From NCBI GenBank assembly GCA_963669155.1, contig OZ022597.1, positions 17,297,410-17,361,409 on the forward strand: DNA of 64,000 nucleotides, in the 5' to 3' direction. This document shows, piece by piece, positions 48,401-61,900 of this stretch (position 1 is its first letter; each line of letters starts with the position of its first letter). Position numbers and translations under genes: made by a program. The notes below the pieces were generated by a model. The model was given only the letters and a program-made list of their open reading frames with translations. It was not told the origin of the DNA and did no database searches. This stretch comes from Arbacia lixula. Its lineage: Eukaryota > Echinodermata > Echinoidea > Arbacioida > Arbaciidae.

Positions 48401-51400
48401 ATTCCTGAAAGAAAAAGATAGGTTGTGGTAATTATTTCTTAAATGTATTTTATTGTTTTTCAATTCTTATTTTTTTTTGTCAAGCATTTTTTGCTATTTG
48501 GGTGTGGGTATGTGTGTGCGGTAATTAATTACACTATTTGAAACAATGATACTTACAAGAAAAGTATTTACATAAAATGGAAAGTCCATAGGGTCATACT
48601 CGGTCTTATAGAGAAAAAGCGAAATTTCAGTGATATGTGTTCAGTAAATGACACCCGCACGGTAGGTCTGATCGCCATAAATTTTGTATCAAAATGTCCG
48701 GGAAGGATCAGAGAAAAAAGTCATGAAATTTCTTTCCGAAATATTGAGGCATTAGGAAGTACCGACAAAAATTTGACAGAGGGGGGCCATAATGCCACCC
48801 CTCCCCCTCTGGAGTATTAGGGATGATACAGTATAAAAATTGACATTCAAAATTCTCATATGCACGATACATATTTTGTTATATATTTTATTGTCGTGTT
48901 GCCTAACCATCTCTGCTTCGAAGATTGGCCCCTCCTCATTCTCCTCAAAATGTTTATATCCTAAGTTAGTTAAATCAATTTGTTGATCATGTTGTTTTAA
49001 ATATTGCTCTCATTATGATGTCCATTGTTTGTTTATTTGAAATGTGGAAAAATAATTACGAATACCTTGTTGTATTCTTATCATTCCAAAAACAAAAAAG
49101 AAGAAAAAAAGTGTTTGTTTGGTTGCACCCTAACTAGTTCTGGCTACCAGACACCTTTGGCTACTCCGCCCAGCTGCCACAGATCTTTGCTGGTGCGGGG
49201 ATCAAGAGATTTGTCACTCAGAAGATGAGCTGGTGTCTTACCAACAAGTTCCCTGTGAGTATCCATCCCCTCCCAGTATGCACCGTGATTATTATTAGTT
49301 TGTATGGCAGTCTTAACCCTCTTCTAAACGGGGGGGGGGGGGGGGGGGGGGGGGNNNNNNNNNNNNNNNNNNNNNNNNNNNNNNNNNNNNNNNNNNNNNN
49401 NNNNNNNNNNNNNNNNNNNNNNNNNNNNNNNNNNNNNNNNNNNNNNNNNNNNNNNNNNNNNNNNNNNNNNNNNNNNNNNNNNNNNNNNNNNNNNNNNNNN
49501 NNNNNNNNNNNNNNNNNNNNNNNNNNNNNNNNNNNNNNNNNNNNNNNNNNNNNNCAAAATGATTTCAGGGTGAACTATCCCTTTAATGTGTCACTGATGC
49601 TGTCGATGTAACATACACACACACACACACACACTGTAGAGCAGCAGTATTAATTTGCCACAATGGGTGTACCTACTTACTAAACGAGCGGGTTTACCTG
49701 GCTCCCAGATACGTACCAGTATTTGCTTGCTTTTACTTTGTTTCAAGTCCTTTCTTATTTTATTTGATATAATAGAAATCTATATCATATTTGATATAAT
49801 GTTGTTGATTTCAGCAATCAGTAGTTCAATTGTTTAGCTACAGTTCAAAATCATATATGTGGAATTTCTTTGGAGAAAAGGGTTAAGAAAGATTTGACTG
49901 AACATGGTATATCTATCTCTGAAGGAAGTCTCTATACTATACCACAGTTCTCATTGCATGTTTTTAGTAACTATGCAACACATCCAGTGGACACAATGGC
50001 AGTGCTTGTGAGCAACCAGTTATGATTGATATTCACTCTTTGTTTATCAATAGTGTGCATACATGGTACACAGATACAGTAGCTGGCTAGCCTAAAATAA
50101 TCTTGTGTCTGGCTGTGAGGGCTGGTCTAACATTTTTGTAGTATGCAGGTTAAATAGATGAAGGTTTGACTTTGAGTTTGACACCAGTGTTGTTGATAAC
50201 CTTTGTACTGCAGCATTCAACTTTCTGGTGGCAAGGCATCGATGGAACAAAGTGCCTCGCCCACTTCCCTCCCACTGACTCCTACCACGCTAAGGTCAAA
50301 GTTGAAGAGGTAAGAGGTCAAAGGTTTGAGATCATAGGTCAAATAAAAGGAGAATTATAAAATTTAAGGAAATAAAATAAAGAGAGAAAATTACATGATA
50401 ATAAATGAGTCATTTTAATCTAAGCCTCCAAGCTTCTGTTGGCAAGGCAACGATGACACTAAGTGTCTAGCCCACTTCCCTCCCACTGACTCAAAGGTCA
50501 AAGTTAAAGAGGCAAGAGGTCAAAGGGTTTAGGTCATACCTATGGATTAACCAAATAGATGCTAATCAAATGTAACAATGTTATTTTTTACATTTTTGTA
50601 CAGTGAACAAAACATAATTCAATATATATATATATATCTATTGTATCTGCTGTATCCATTAGACGAATATGGATTATTTCATTGGCATAAATTGTAACCA
50701 TTTTTACATAGTAAAAATCTTTGTTTTTTGCAGTGAACAATGACAAAAATCAAAGTATAAAGCAATTTTATCAATTGAATCTTTTAGGCTATAGACTATA
50801 GATTATTCCCTTTTGGCATAAGTTGTAACTAAATAATTTCTTTGTTTGTTTGATATTGTTTTTGGAGCCAGCATGACTTAAACTTTTAATACTTGAAGAA
50901 TTTGTGTATTACTATATATATATATATATTTTCAATGAAATGACCATGATTGTGTTGTTAGTATTGCTCCACATACTCTCCGCATACATTTAAAGGGATA
51001 TTTTATCCTGAAAATTAAGTTGGTGTCAATAAAAGCACAAACATGAAAGAAACATATTAGTGAAAGTTTGACGAAAATCGGTCAAAGGAAAAGAAAGTTA
51101 TTTGATTTTGAAATGTTGTGTACAATTATAATGACATAAATTGCTCTTTTTCTGTTTTTTGACAATGATTTTTTTTTTTCATTCAGGTATGTGCGAAAAA
51201 CATATTTCTGATGATGTATCAAATGCACAGGTACAAAGATGCATATTTTTATGAGAAAATGCACATTTTTGAGAAAAAGATTATACACAACATATGGGAG
51301 AGCACTTCGCATGTGATGTCACAAAAATCAAAACGTTATCAGATCATAACTTTCTTATCCTTTGAGGGATTTTCATCAAACCTTCACTAATATGTTTGTT

Positions 51401-52964
51401 TCATGTGTCTCCTTTTATTGAAACAAAAATAATTTCAGTGTGAACTATCCCTTTAACCTTTAAACGGCTGGGAGGGGGGTTGAATCAACCCCCCCTCGAA
51501 GTTTCGTGCAATAATGCCGCAACGCAAGAACGACTCATCGCGACACTTCTTGAATTTTTTCTTTCAAGTCTTGCGCATCTTTTGAGACCAAATTCGCGAC
51601 ATCCATGCATACCATTAGGGAGCCACGCCCATTTTCGTAACGCATGTCATCCCAAAACGTGCACAATTTTGCAATTCTGTGTGCATTTCCTATGGAAAAA
51701 AGTGCTCGTTCATAAAACTCATAAAAGCCTAATTATTTTTCCATTTGACAATTTTGATTGATTAATTTGATACTAATCATGGCTGAAAAGTGGTCAGTGA
51801 CAATTTTCAATAAAAAAACAAAGAAAAACAAAACTAAAAAAACAGAAATACATAAGAAATTCCAAAAACAATCAAATACATCAGAATTAAAATGAATTTT
51901 CACAGTTTTTTTGATGACCAATCGTTAAACATATTATAACAGATATACAAACGAAATATTAGACTCTAAAAGTTTTTATTTAGTGTTTTATATAATTGTG
52001 GGCTAAATTTGCATAATTAATCAATTAAAATTATTTATTAACAATTTTGAAAAATAGAACAAAATAATCTTCTGGATTATGACACAGGTATCGTGCGTGC
52101 CAAATTTTGTCGCAATCGCGCGACCGATGGCCGAGATCTCAAGGGGGGGGGGGGGGGGTTGAATCAACCAACCAAATAGAAAACCTGTATAAAGCTTTCT
52201 TTTGTGACTTTGGCCACTTGACAGTACTCCATGTAACTTGTACATCATTGGTCTCCTGCAGTGTTTGAAGAACCGATCCAACAACCAGGACAAAGGCAGG
52301 GTCAATCACAGTCTCATGCTCTATGGATTTGGAGATGGAGGGGGCGGGCCAACGTAGGTTTTCAAACATATCTCATTCTCTCCTCCCATCTCCCCTCCCC
52401 CCCTCCCCTCTCTTTCTCTCTCTCTCTCTCTCTGTTTCTTTATTTCTGTCTACCTCTTTCTCTTAATTGATTTTTCTCTCCCTCTCTTTCTGTTTCTTTC
52501 TCTCTTCCCCAATCTGACCCCCCCCCCCCTGCACCTCCTGACTTTCTCTCTAACTTCCTCTTCTTCACTATCTTTGTCTCTGCCAGTCTTTCTCTCTCCC
52601 CATCCCCTCCTTTCTATCACCCTCCTTCCTTTTTTTTTTCTCCATTTCTCCTTGTAGCTATAATAATAATAATAGAGCACATTTATAACGCGCCTAATAC
52701 TATGTTTCTAGGCGCTGTGTTGCTGCTGTCCCCGCAGTCATTAAGTGAAGTTCTATCCTTATACCAAATGGAAAGCTGGGACAGCAGCACCACAATTAAA
52801 TTCAAAGTACGAGAGGCAAATCAATTCGACCTATACAGATTTAAATAAGTGGGACTTTAACACTGTTTTGAAAGTATGTAGCGATGGGGCGTTTTGAATG
52901 AAGGCAGGAAAGCTATCTCGGTCTCTATGTCTCTTCCTTTCTCATCCCCCCTTTCTCTCTCCCG

Positions 52965-52998
<34 letters not shown>

Positions 52999-55900
52999 GT
53001 ATGTCTTTCTTCCCACCTCCCTTCCCTCATTTATCTGTCCCTCTGTCTTACCCCCCCCCCCCCCTTCCTCTTTATCACTCTCTTACCTTCTCTCTTTCTC
53101 TATTTGTTGATATTTTATTCCCACTCCTCCAACCCTCCTGTTTATTTTTGTCTCAACTTTTTTTCTGTTTCTGTCCCATTTGTTTCGCTTTTTGTCTCTC
53201 TCCTTCATGTGTACGTGTTCCCTTCATTTCTGGAGCTGCATCGTTATCTCATGTTGTCTGATGACCTTTGACCTCTGTGTGTGATGGTCAGGAAGGACAT
53301 GCTTGAGCGGCTGGACAGGCTGCAGGATGTTGACGGGTTGCCGAGGGTCAAGACGTCCACTCCTAGCAAGTTCTTCAAAGTGCTTGAGGCAGCTGCTGAC
53401 CAGCTCTGTACTTGGCAAGGAGAGCTCTACCTCGAACTCCACCAAGGAACATTCACCACACAGGCTGAGGTACAGAGAACTCACCTATTCTCAGAATGAA
53501 ATGGCCCAGTAGTGTATGCAACAGAGGCATGTTTGGGAGCTTCCATTATAGCTAATAGGGATGTTTTTGTGCTGAGGTGTACATGCTGACATATCCCAAA
53601 GAACTCCATTAGGGAACATTCACCAGTGAAAGTGGTACAGTGAACTCCCCTATTCTCGAAATGAAATGGCCCAGTGTTTAATGGTCAAAAGCATGTTTGG
53701 GAGCTTCCAATATGGCTAATAGGGATGTGGTTGTGTTGAGGTGCACATGATGAAATACCCCCATGATATCTCCTTGGAACTGTACCAGGGATATTCACCA
53801 CACAGGCTGAGGTAGAGAGAATGCCCCTATTCTTATAATGAAGTGACCCAGTATCGTCTGTGGTAGATGCATGTTAGGAAGCTTCCATTATGGCTAATAG
53901 GGATATGTATGTATGGGTGCCCCCATCCCTTTGAAATGCAGTTAACGGCCATTTCAGCATGTTTGGAATATACCCAACATTTTCTCCTGGGTCTGCCTAG
54001 TTGGGTGACCTTCCCAGGTTTGCTACATGGCTACTGCCAATTATGTAAAATACCCCCTCTCTTATATGTAGTACAACCCAATTGTGTATGTTTCAAGGTT
54101 TGGATGGAAACTTCCATTCTGTCTATAAGGGGTATTTTTCCATCTTCTTGTCTCCAGACCAAGCATCTGAACAGATGTCTAGATAGTAAATTCCAGCAAT
54201 TAGAGTTCCTCTATGGCATCCAGAATATTTGTGTAAAATGTTGCCTCTCTTACATGTAGTACAACCCAATTTGTATGCGAGCAATGCTTAGATGGGAGAT
54301 TCCATTGTGTATATATGGGGTATTTTTTCATCTTGTCACCAGATCAAGCAACTGAACAGACGTCTCGAGAGTAAGTTCCAGCAACTGGAGTTCCTCTCTG
54401 TCGTCCAGAATTTCTTTCAGCCAAAACACCCTGAGCCTGTTGCCCAGGCAACCATCGCAGTCCGCTGGAAACGCTTCCTCCTCCACCAGTTCCATGACGT
54501 CCTCCCAGGCAGCTGCATCAGAGAGGTTTGAGGGTGTCGTGACTTATATTTATCTGTTCATTCACTTTTCTTTAGCCTTATCCGTAGGTGGGATACGAGT
54601 GATTGTCGTTATAGGGGCCAGAGGTAGCTGCTTGCATTGTAGTGTGTAAATTATAAATATGGCTCATGGTTTAAAATAAAAATAAAAGGGTACAAAGTCT
54701 GATGTCATGTGAGCATGTTGTGAAGACAGCTAGAACTAAATTTTGTATTTACCTGAAACAGTACTTTCCATTAGTTATATATCCTTAACTTATATTTTAA
54801 CACATTGTAATGCTGACATAAAGTGATTGCAATTATCATTTTATTGTCGTACATTAAGTTTACAATGTATTTTAAAGAAACTCACGATCTTTTTAATGTA
54901 TATTGATTTTTGTTCGTTTTCATATTAGCAATAAGAACTTTGCCTCACATTGGACCATAGTACCTTCCTTCAGTTTTGAAATGCCTCCATAATTTATGTT
55001 TCAATAGACCTTAATCGCAGCTGCAATAATCATACTTTTGTCGTTCATTCATATTTTTATATTATTGCACGTCTTCATACTTCTACTATTTATACTTGCA
55101 GAGGATAGTTGTATTATTTCATATGTTGTATTTATATTGTTTTTTACCTCTATGTTTTGACCCTGTAAATTGTCGCAATTCAGCTGTATGGCTGCGAAGA
55201 TATTATTAATAAACCTCGAATTGATTTGAATTGAATTATGAGGGAAAAGCAAACAGCAGTGGTTATAGCAGGAACTTTCAACATTTGACACATTTAACTC
55301 TTCTTTCTCCCTCTCTCTCTTCTCTTTTCTCTTCCTTTAATTCCATAGGTTGTAGAAGATGCTGTCTGTGATATGAAAGCTCTGAAAGAAGAACTTGATA
55401 ATGACACCAAGAAAATCCTCGCTGCATTCTCACCAAAGGTCAGCCTTTTATTCTTGTACTTCTACTTATATCATTTTGATGATATATCATTTAAAGACAC
55501 TTTGAAAGCAATAAACCAAGACTTATTCCATACCACAGTCATTGATTGAAGTCTTATTCTGTTGATATTATCAATGAGTGATATTTAAATATTTTACATG
55601 AGTTCTGATTCAATTAGTTTCTTTATTAGTTTTTCTTATCATCCTGTAGACATGAAGTATACGGCGTAGCTCAGCCCAAGTTCCATTCAAATCTGTGTAA
55701 ATCTATAGTGCTATGTGTGTTTATTTTTGCTTATGATGCAAACAAATTCCATATATAAAATAAAATTAGCTGGAATTCACCTTATGCCACAAAAATCCTC
55801 AGGGAGGTAAAGAATGATTTTTTGTACGAGAAAGCTATTTCATGTGAAAATATGAGGCAAGTTTCTTTTGACAAATGTTGGTCAAATTTCATTAATCTTT

Positions 55901-58900
55901 TTAACTAATGTCGAAAAGATTTTGAATCTGTTTGCTATATACGGTTTTGCATCTTTATCGCTAGTTCTCTACATAAATTGTAATTATGTCTTTGTGTATG
56001 TATTTTGTACTGTAAATTATTCATTTCATGACAAGATTGTATGTCATCAGTTGTTGTATTGTTAAATACTCAGCTGATGATTTTTGTACGTTGATTATGA
56101 AAGCAAATGTAAATTGAAACTTTATTGAATAAAACGCCCAACCGTGGGGGAAAAAGAAACTGAAAAAAAAATTCTATTGAGCCATAATTTTGTCTGGCAA
56201 AGGAACTATGTTTAGATAAGGTTATTATCTTTATAGCCTTTTCCAATTCTAAATCAGTGGACTTGGTGTAATAATCAATTGGAAAATGTTATCTACAATG
56301 GGTCGTCTGTATAATGCAGCGAGTAGTTTTATTTGATACACAGACTGGCAGCGAATCGACCTCATCAAGGTCAAGGGTCATCCACAATCACCTGAGCTGG
56401 GAGCGGACAGAGGTCATTGCCCTTTCTGAGGGGGATCAGGTCAGTGTGACTGAGGATGGGACTGGTCCGCCGGCCAAGCGTGTCCATACTGGACCCCTGC
56501 TAGGTAACGCTCAAGGGCTTCATCCGTATCTATGTATCCTAGTTGTCTGTCCATCCGTTCGTCTGTCCGTCTGTCAAGATCTCCCAAACGCAATTACCCA
56601 AGTAATTATTAACAAAATTTCATCAAACTTCATGCAATGATGCTATATGGCTGAATACTTGATCAATTAGATTTTGTGGTCAGAGAGGTCAAAGGTCACA
56701 GGACAAGGTAAAATCCTAAAGTGTAACTGTTTATATGATATTTCTCCTAATATTGGGCCGAGCTTTACCAAGCTTGGTACAATCCTAAAGTGTATTGATG
56801 ACTTTGCACAAATGTCATAGCCAAATAGCCAGTTTTCCTTTGAACTCAACAATGAACTTGTACCATTAAAGTTGATAAAGGTTGTACCAGGTGAATCCCT
56901 GCAGTCAAATTTATTTCCTTTTCTTTCAGGCTGTGAAAAAACTTGCTTTTAATTACCATATAATATTTGTATGCAACTATATTTAGGATTGAGAGTGAAA
57001 CCAGATGTATATGTACCTACCGGTCTATATTTGTGTTTGTTTTCTATTTCCAGTGTTACATCAGCCTGAGCTTTGCTATGTGCTTTTTTGTTTATGAATA
57101 AAAAAACCTTCATTCAAACGGGACGAAGGCCTTTTCAGAGCAAAAGTGATCAACAGTATTTTTATGCCTCCGCCACGAAGTGGCCGGAGGCATTATGTTT
57201 TCGGGTTGTCCGTCCGTCCGTCTGTCCGTCCGTCCGTCCGTCCGTCCGTACGTCCGTCCGTCCGTCCGTCCGTCCCGAATCCGTTTAGGCAATATCTTGA
57301 GAACCGTTCAGAAGATTTGCTTCAAACTTGGTACATGTATGTATTGCATATAACTAATGAAGTGTGTAAAATTGGGGTCAAATCTGATTGAGGTCAAAGG
57401 TCAAAGGTCAATGAACTTTGTAAAAATTGCCCAAAAATGACCTTTTCCACAATAAATCCAAATCCAAGGATGCTATTCTCATTAAACATGGTACAAAGAT
57501 GGATCACTACTTGGGGATAGACTGGTGACACTTTTGGTAAAATTCCTGAAAGGTCAGAGGTCAAAGGTCAATGAAATTTGTGAAAATTTGCCAAAAATTG
57601 ACCTTTTTCACAATAAATCCAAATCCAAGAATGCAATTCTCATTAAACATGGTACAAAGATGGATCACTACTTGGGGATAGACTAGTGACACTTTTGGTA
57701 AAATTCCTGAAAGGTCAGAGGTCAAAGGTCAATGAAATTTGTGAAAATTTGCCAAAAATTGATCTTTTTCACAATAAATCCAAATCCAAGAATGAAATTC
57801 TCATTAAACATTGTACAAAGATAGATCACTACTTGGGGATAGACTGGTGACATTTTTGTTAAAATTCCTGAAAGTTCAAAGGTCAAAGTTCAATGAACTT
57901 TGCCAAAATTGGCTAGAAATTGCCCCAAACCCTTAATTTTTCACAATAAATCCAAATCCAATGGTGCAATATTCAACCAAACATAGTGAAACGATCGATC
58001 ACTACTTTTGGGTAGACTGGTGACCTTGTTTGTGAAATTGCTGGAGAGTTCAAAGGTCAAAGGTCAATGAACTTTGCCAAAAAATAGCTAAAAATTGCCC
58101 TCAAAGTGATAATTTTCAAAAAATATGAAAATCTAATGGAGCAATACCAACCAAACATGGTGCAAAGATGGATCACTACCAGATTGATGACATTTTTGGT
58201 GAAATTTCTCAAAGGTCAGGGATCAAAGGTCAATGAGCTTTGCCAAAATTGGCTAAAAATTGCCCCCAAATAGATATTTTTAACATTGAATCCAATACTA
58301 ATGATTCAATTCAAACCAAACATAGTACAGAGATGTATCACTTCATGGAGGTAGACTGGTGAAGTTTGGGTGAAATTCCTGAAAGGTCAATGAACTTCAC
58401 CCAAAATTGGCTAATTTTAAACAAACTTGATACAAGGATGGATTTAGACAGACTGGTTAGATTGGAAGTCAAAGAAGTAAGAGGTCAAAAGTCAATGAAC
58501 ATTGCCAAACTTGGCTAAACTTGAAAAAACAGAATGTGATATTTTCATTTCACATAGGAGCAATGGTACATTGCCCACCAAACATACACATTTTCTGAGA
58601 ATAGCAAAGAGGCGGAGGCATATTTATCGACTGCGTGGCAGTCGAATTGCTCTAGTTTAAGAGTGATATGTCTATTATAAAACGAAATGTACATTATGAA
58701 TTAACGTAACATAAACAAGTTACAGTTTAGAGCAATATTGTGCTCATTTCAGGAGCAAAAATGTGATGTCAACCTTCTCAGTGTGTTGCAAATTTGAAGA
58801 TTTACTTGTAGTGATCAGACCCTTTTATAACTAAAAAAAAATACATTTACCAAAGTAATACATATCACTTAACCCTATGTAGCACGGGGGGGGGGGGGGG

Positions 58901-61900
58901 CAAAAACAGCCCCCCCCCCCCTCAACATTTTTCGCGATAAATTTCGACATTTCATGACTTTTTCCTCCAAGCCTCGCGCAACTTTTAAGCCCAAATTTGC
59001 GACGCGGGGTATGCGGTTCCGAAGTTACATAACATTTTGTATGTGCACGTCAGACCAAAAATTGCTCAAAAACGTGATTTCGTGTACAAATTCAATGCAA
59101 ATTCTGTATGTAGCCAAAATTCATAAATGTTTCATTATTTTTATTTTTACTGATGAAAAACAATAGATTTCACGTTATTTATGACTGAAAAAGTGTTGCC
59201 AACGATTTCCTTCAAAAAAACAATGAAAAACATAAAGTCGAAAAAACAAAGAAACACATAAGGATTTCAAAAAACAATAAATTACATAGGAAAAAAATTT
59301 AATATTGCCATTTTTTAAATCCTTATTTGATAATCATCCTAAGAAGAGTGTCTGGACTGAAATCTAGCAGTTTGGGGGCTATATATTTAAAGATTTCTAG
59401 CCAAATTCTGATTTGATGCATATAATTAGCATAATTAATTAATTAAAAATAAATGCAATTTCAAAATAGCTCGGGCTATATAGGGTTAATGCTAGAAATG
59501 GATTTATTTTAGTATTTTGAATAGTTAAAATCACATGTTACTGTGTTTCCCCAAACCGTGTATTTGTGGTATTTGGCCCTGCATGTGTCAAAATGTAGCT
59601 GTGTTTTGTTTCTCCTCTTAGCACGAGTCAGCATTCCGGGTATGTCTGTGCGCAGTCTTGGGCAGTGCGTGCTCTCCCAGGATGCACCCTGCGTCCCTGC
59701 TCAGCTAGTGCATGATGGGAAGGGCTTTAGGCTGTGGAACGAGCATGTAGTGGCTGTGATCGACGACCTCGGCCGACTCTCTCAAATGAATCTGACCACC
59801 TCAGGCACCCAGCCACACGTACCGTGAGTTTGCATTTCATTTTTTGTCGACCATTTTCCAGTAAAAACACATGAATCACACATGCATACAAACATAACAT
59901 TATATTGGGATGCTTGAAATGGAAGAATATACTGTATAAGAACTGTATGAAATCGTATATCATGACTTCGTGAACAAAATGAAACTGGTTTAGCTTTGTA
60001 TAGGTCTGTATAATAATTTGTGTAATGCTTTATCATATACATGTAGGCTGCAATCTTCATTACATGATATGTAGTTGTTGATGTTATTGTTGATTTTACT
60101 GTGTTATGTCTTGTCCATTGAATTTGTTCAAAATGTTGATATGTTTTGTATTGATCTATTATCGTTCTTGTTATGTATGGTAATGTATTTTTTATTCGTC
60201 AGGGCCGTCAGCGACAGCAGTTTTATAACTAAAGAGGCTACCCTGCTTAAATAAAACTGGAAATAAATGAATAAACTGTCCTTGTTCCTTCTGAAAATTC
60301 CTGTTTCGTAGATACCATAGTCTATATTAATATATACTGCATTGGTTAGCCTCACAGCATCACAGCATGGCGTAGAGCCGCGATGTACACTGTTTAGGTC
60401 ATCGCTATCTAGGCTACAAAATGGCTGAGTGTCAAAGGACCCATCCAAAACTCAACTCAAAATCCAGCAATTAATTCTCCTAAAAGCAGTTTACGGGCAT
60501 AATATTGTCTGTAAGAAAAGTTCTTACATAGTATTTTCTCAAATTTTTTGTGATATTTACACAATTAAATTTTTTGACCTGTGAAAATGCCACACTTCCT
60601 TTAAAATGTCTTCTTGCCTCAATTCACAATTCTTGATTACCAGTACTTGATGTGAAATGTTGGCATTATAGAGATGATTGATAACAATTTGTTTAAATGT
60701 TTGTCTTTCCATTCAGCGATATGATCCCAGGAGGGGGTTGCTATGGCAACCAGTTCATCATGTTTGATGACGTCCCTCTCTTCTGGGACGCCTGGGATGT
60801 GATGGACTATCACCTCGAGACAAGGTCAGTCCCTGAAGGTCAAAGGGTCAAGCCTGTCCACATTCTACACGAGCACTGATCACTCATCACTAGGCACCAT
60901 GGCGCATGTCTAGATCAGGGCTCCCGTCACATAAACCTTACCAGTGATGGTAACTCTGCCATGGTAACCCTGCTTGGCAGCCAATCAAATTCAAGGTTTC
61001 CATAGAAGTTGCAATTAGATGCAAAGTGGGGGGGGGGGGGGGGGGTCACTGAGCTGTTTGTAAGCTACGCACGACTTGTTACCAGTTCTTGTGCTAAATG
61101 AGATACCCCACTTTGTTCCTGTTGTAACATAGTGGGAAATAATGTCCAACAATCCAAATCAAAAGTGATGAATCATAAACTTTGTATTCAGACACTTGTT
61201 AATAAGGTTTTTAATTTATAAGATCAGATTCCAACTTTAGATGATGGGAATCAAAATCGTTCAGAGTCTGACTTAGCACAGGAATACATATAGGTCACTA
61301 GTCATGCGTCAAGTCATTCGTATTTTACATACGCTTGGTGAAACACCCCCCAAGTATAACACACGTGTACGTGTTTATGATTGTAATATAAACAGGAGAA
61401 AAAAAAAACATTCAACAATAGCGGCATTCACACACTCCAAAATAAGTGAAATTTCTACTTTAGTGATTCAACCTTATTCAGAATGTCTGACAGATATCTG
61501 ACTGTGAGTGGATTATTTGGTAGGGCTTTCCATGAATTGCTTTTGGGCTTATTATGACTTGCTGTTGGCTTGCCATGGCTTGCTATTGGGCTTTTTAATG
61601 CTTACTTTTGGGCTCGTTATGGCTTGCTTTTGGGCTTGTTATGGCATAGGAAGCCGGTGGCTGATTGCACGTCCATTGAGGTGGTAGAGCGAGGGCCGCT
61701 GAGAGTCAGTCTGAGGGTCGGACTCAAGATCAGTGATACAAGCAGCATAGACCAAACCATCACTCTCAGGGCCGGCCAGAAGTACCTAGAGTTCCACACC
61801 AAGGTATGATTACTCTATAAACCTTGGTACAATCCTAAAGTGTGTTGATGACTTTGCACAAATGTCATAGCCAAATAGCAAGTTTTCCTTGGAATTTGAC

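Noticed and set aside
49225-49611. Open frame running through the N block
   Set aside because: An artefact of the gap; only 49225-49254 is real coding (end of MAN2C1 exon 9).
52894-53271. 125-codon Ser/Leu/Pro open frame
   Set aside because: Reading of the CT-rich tract in intron 11.
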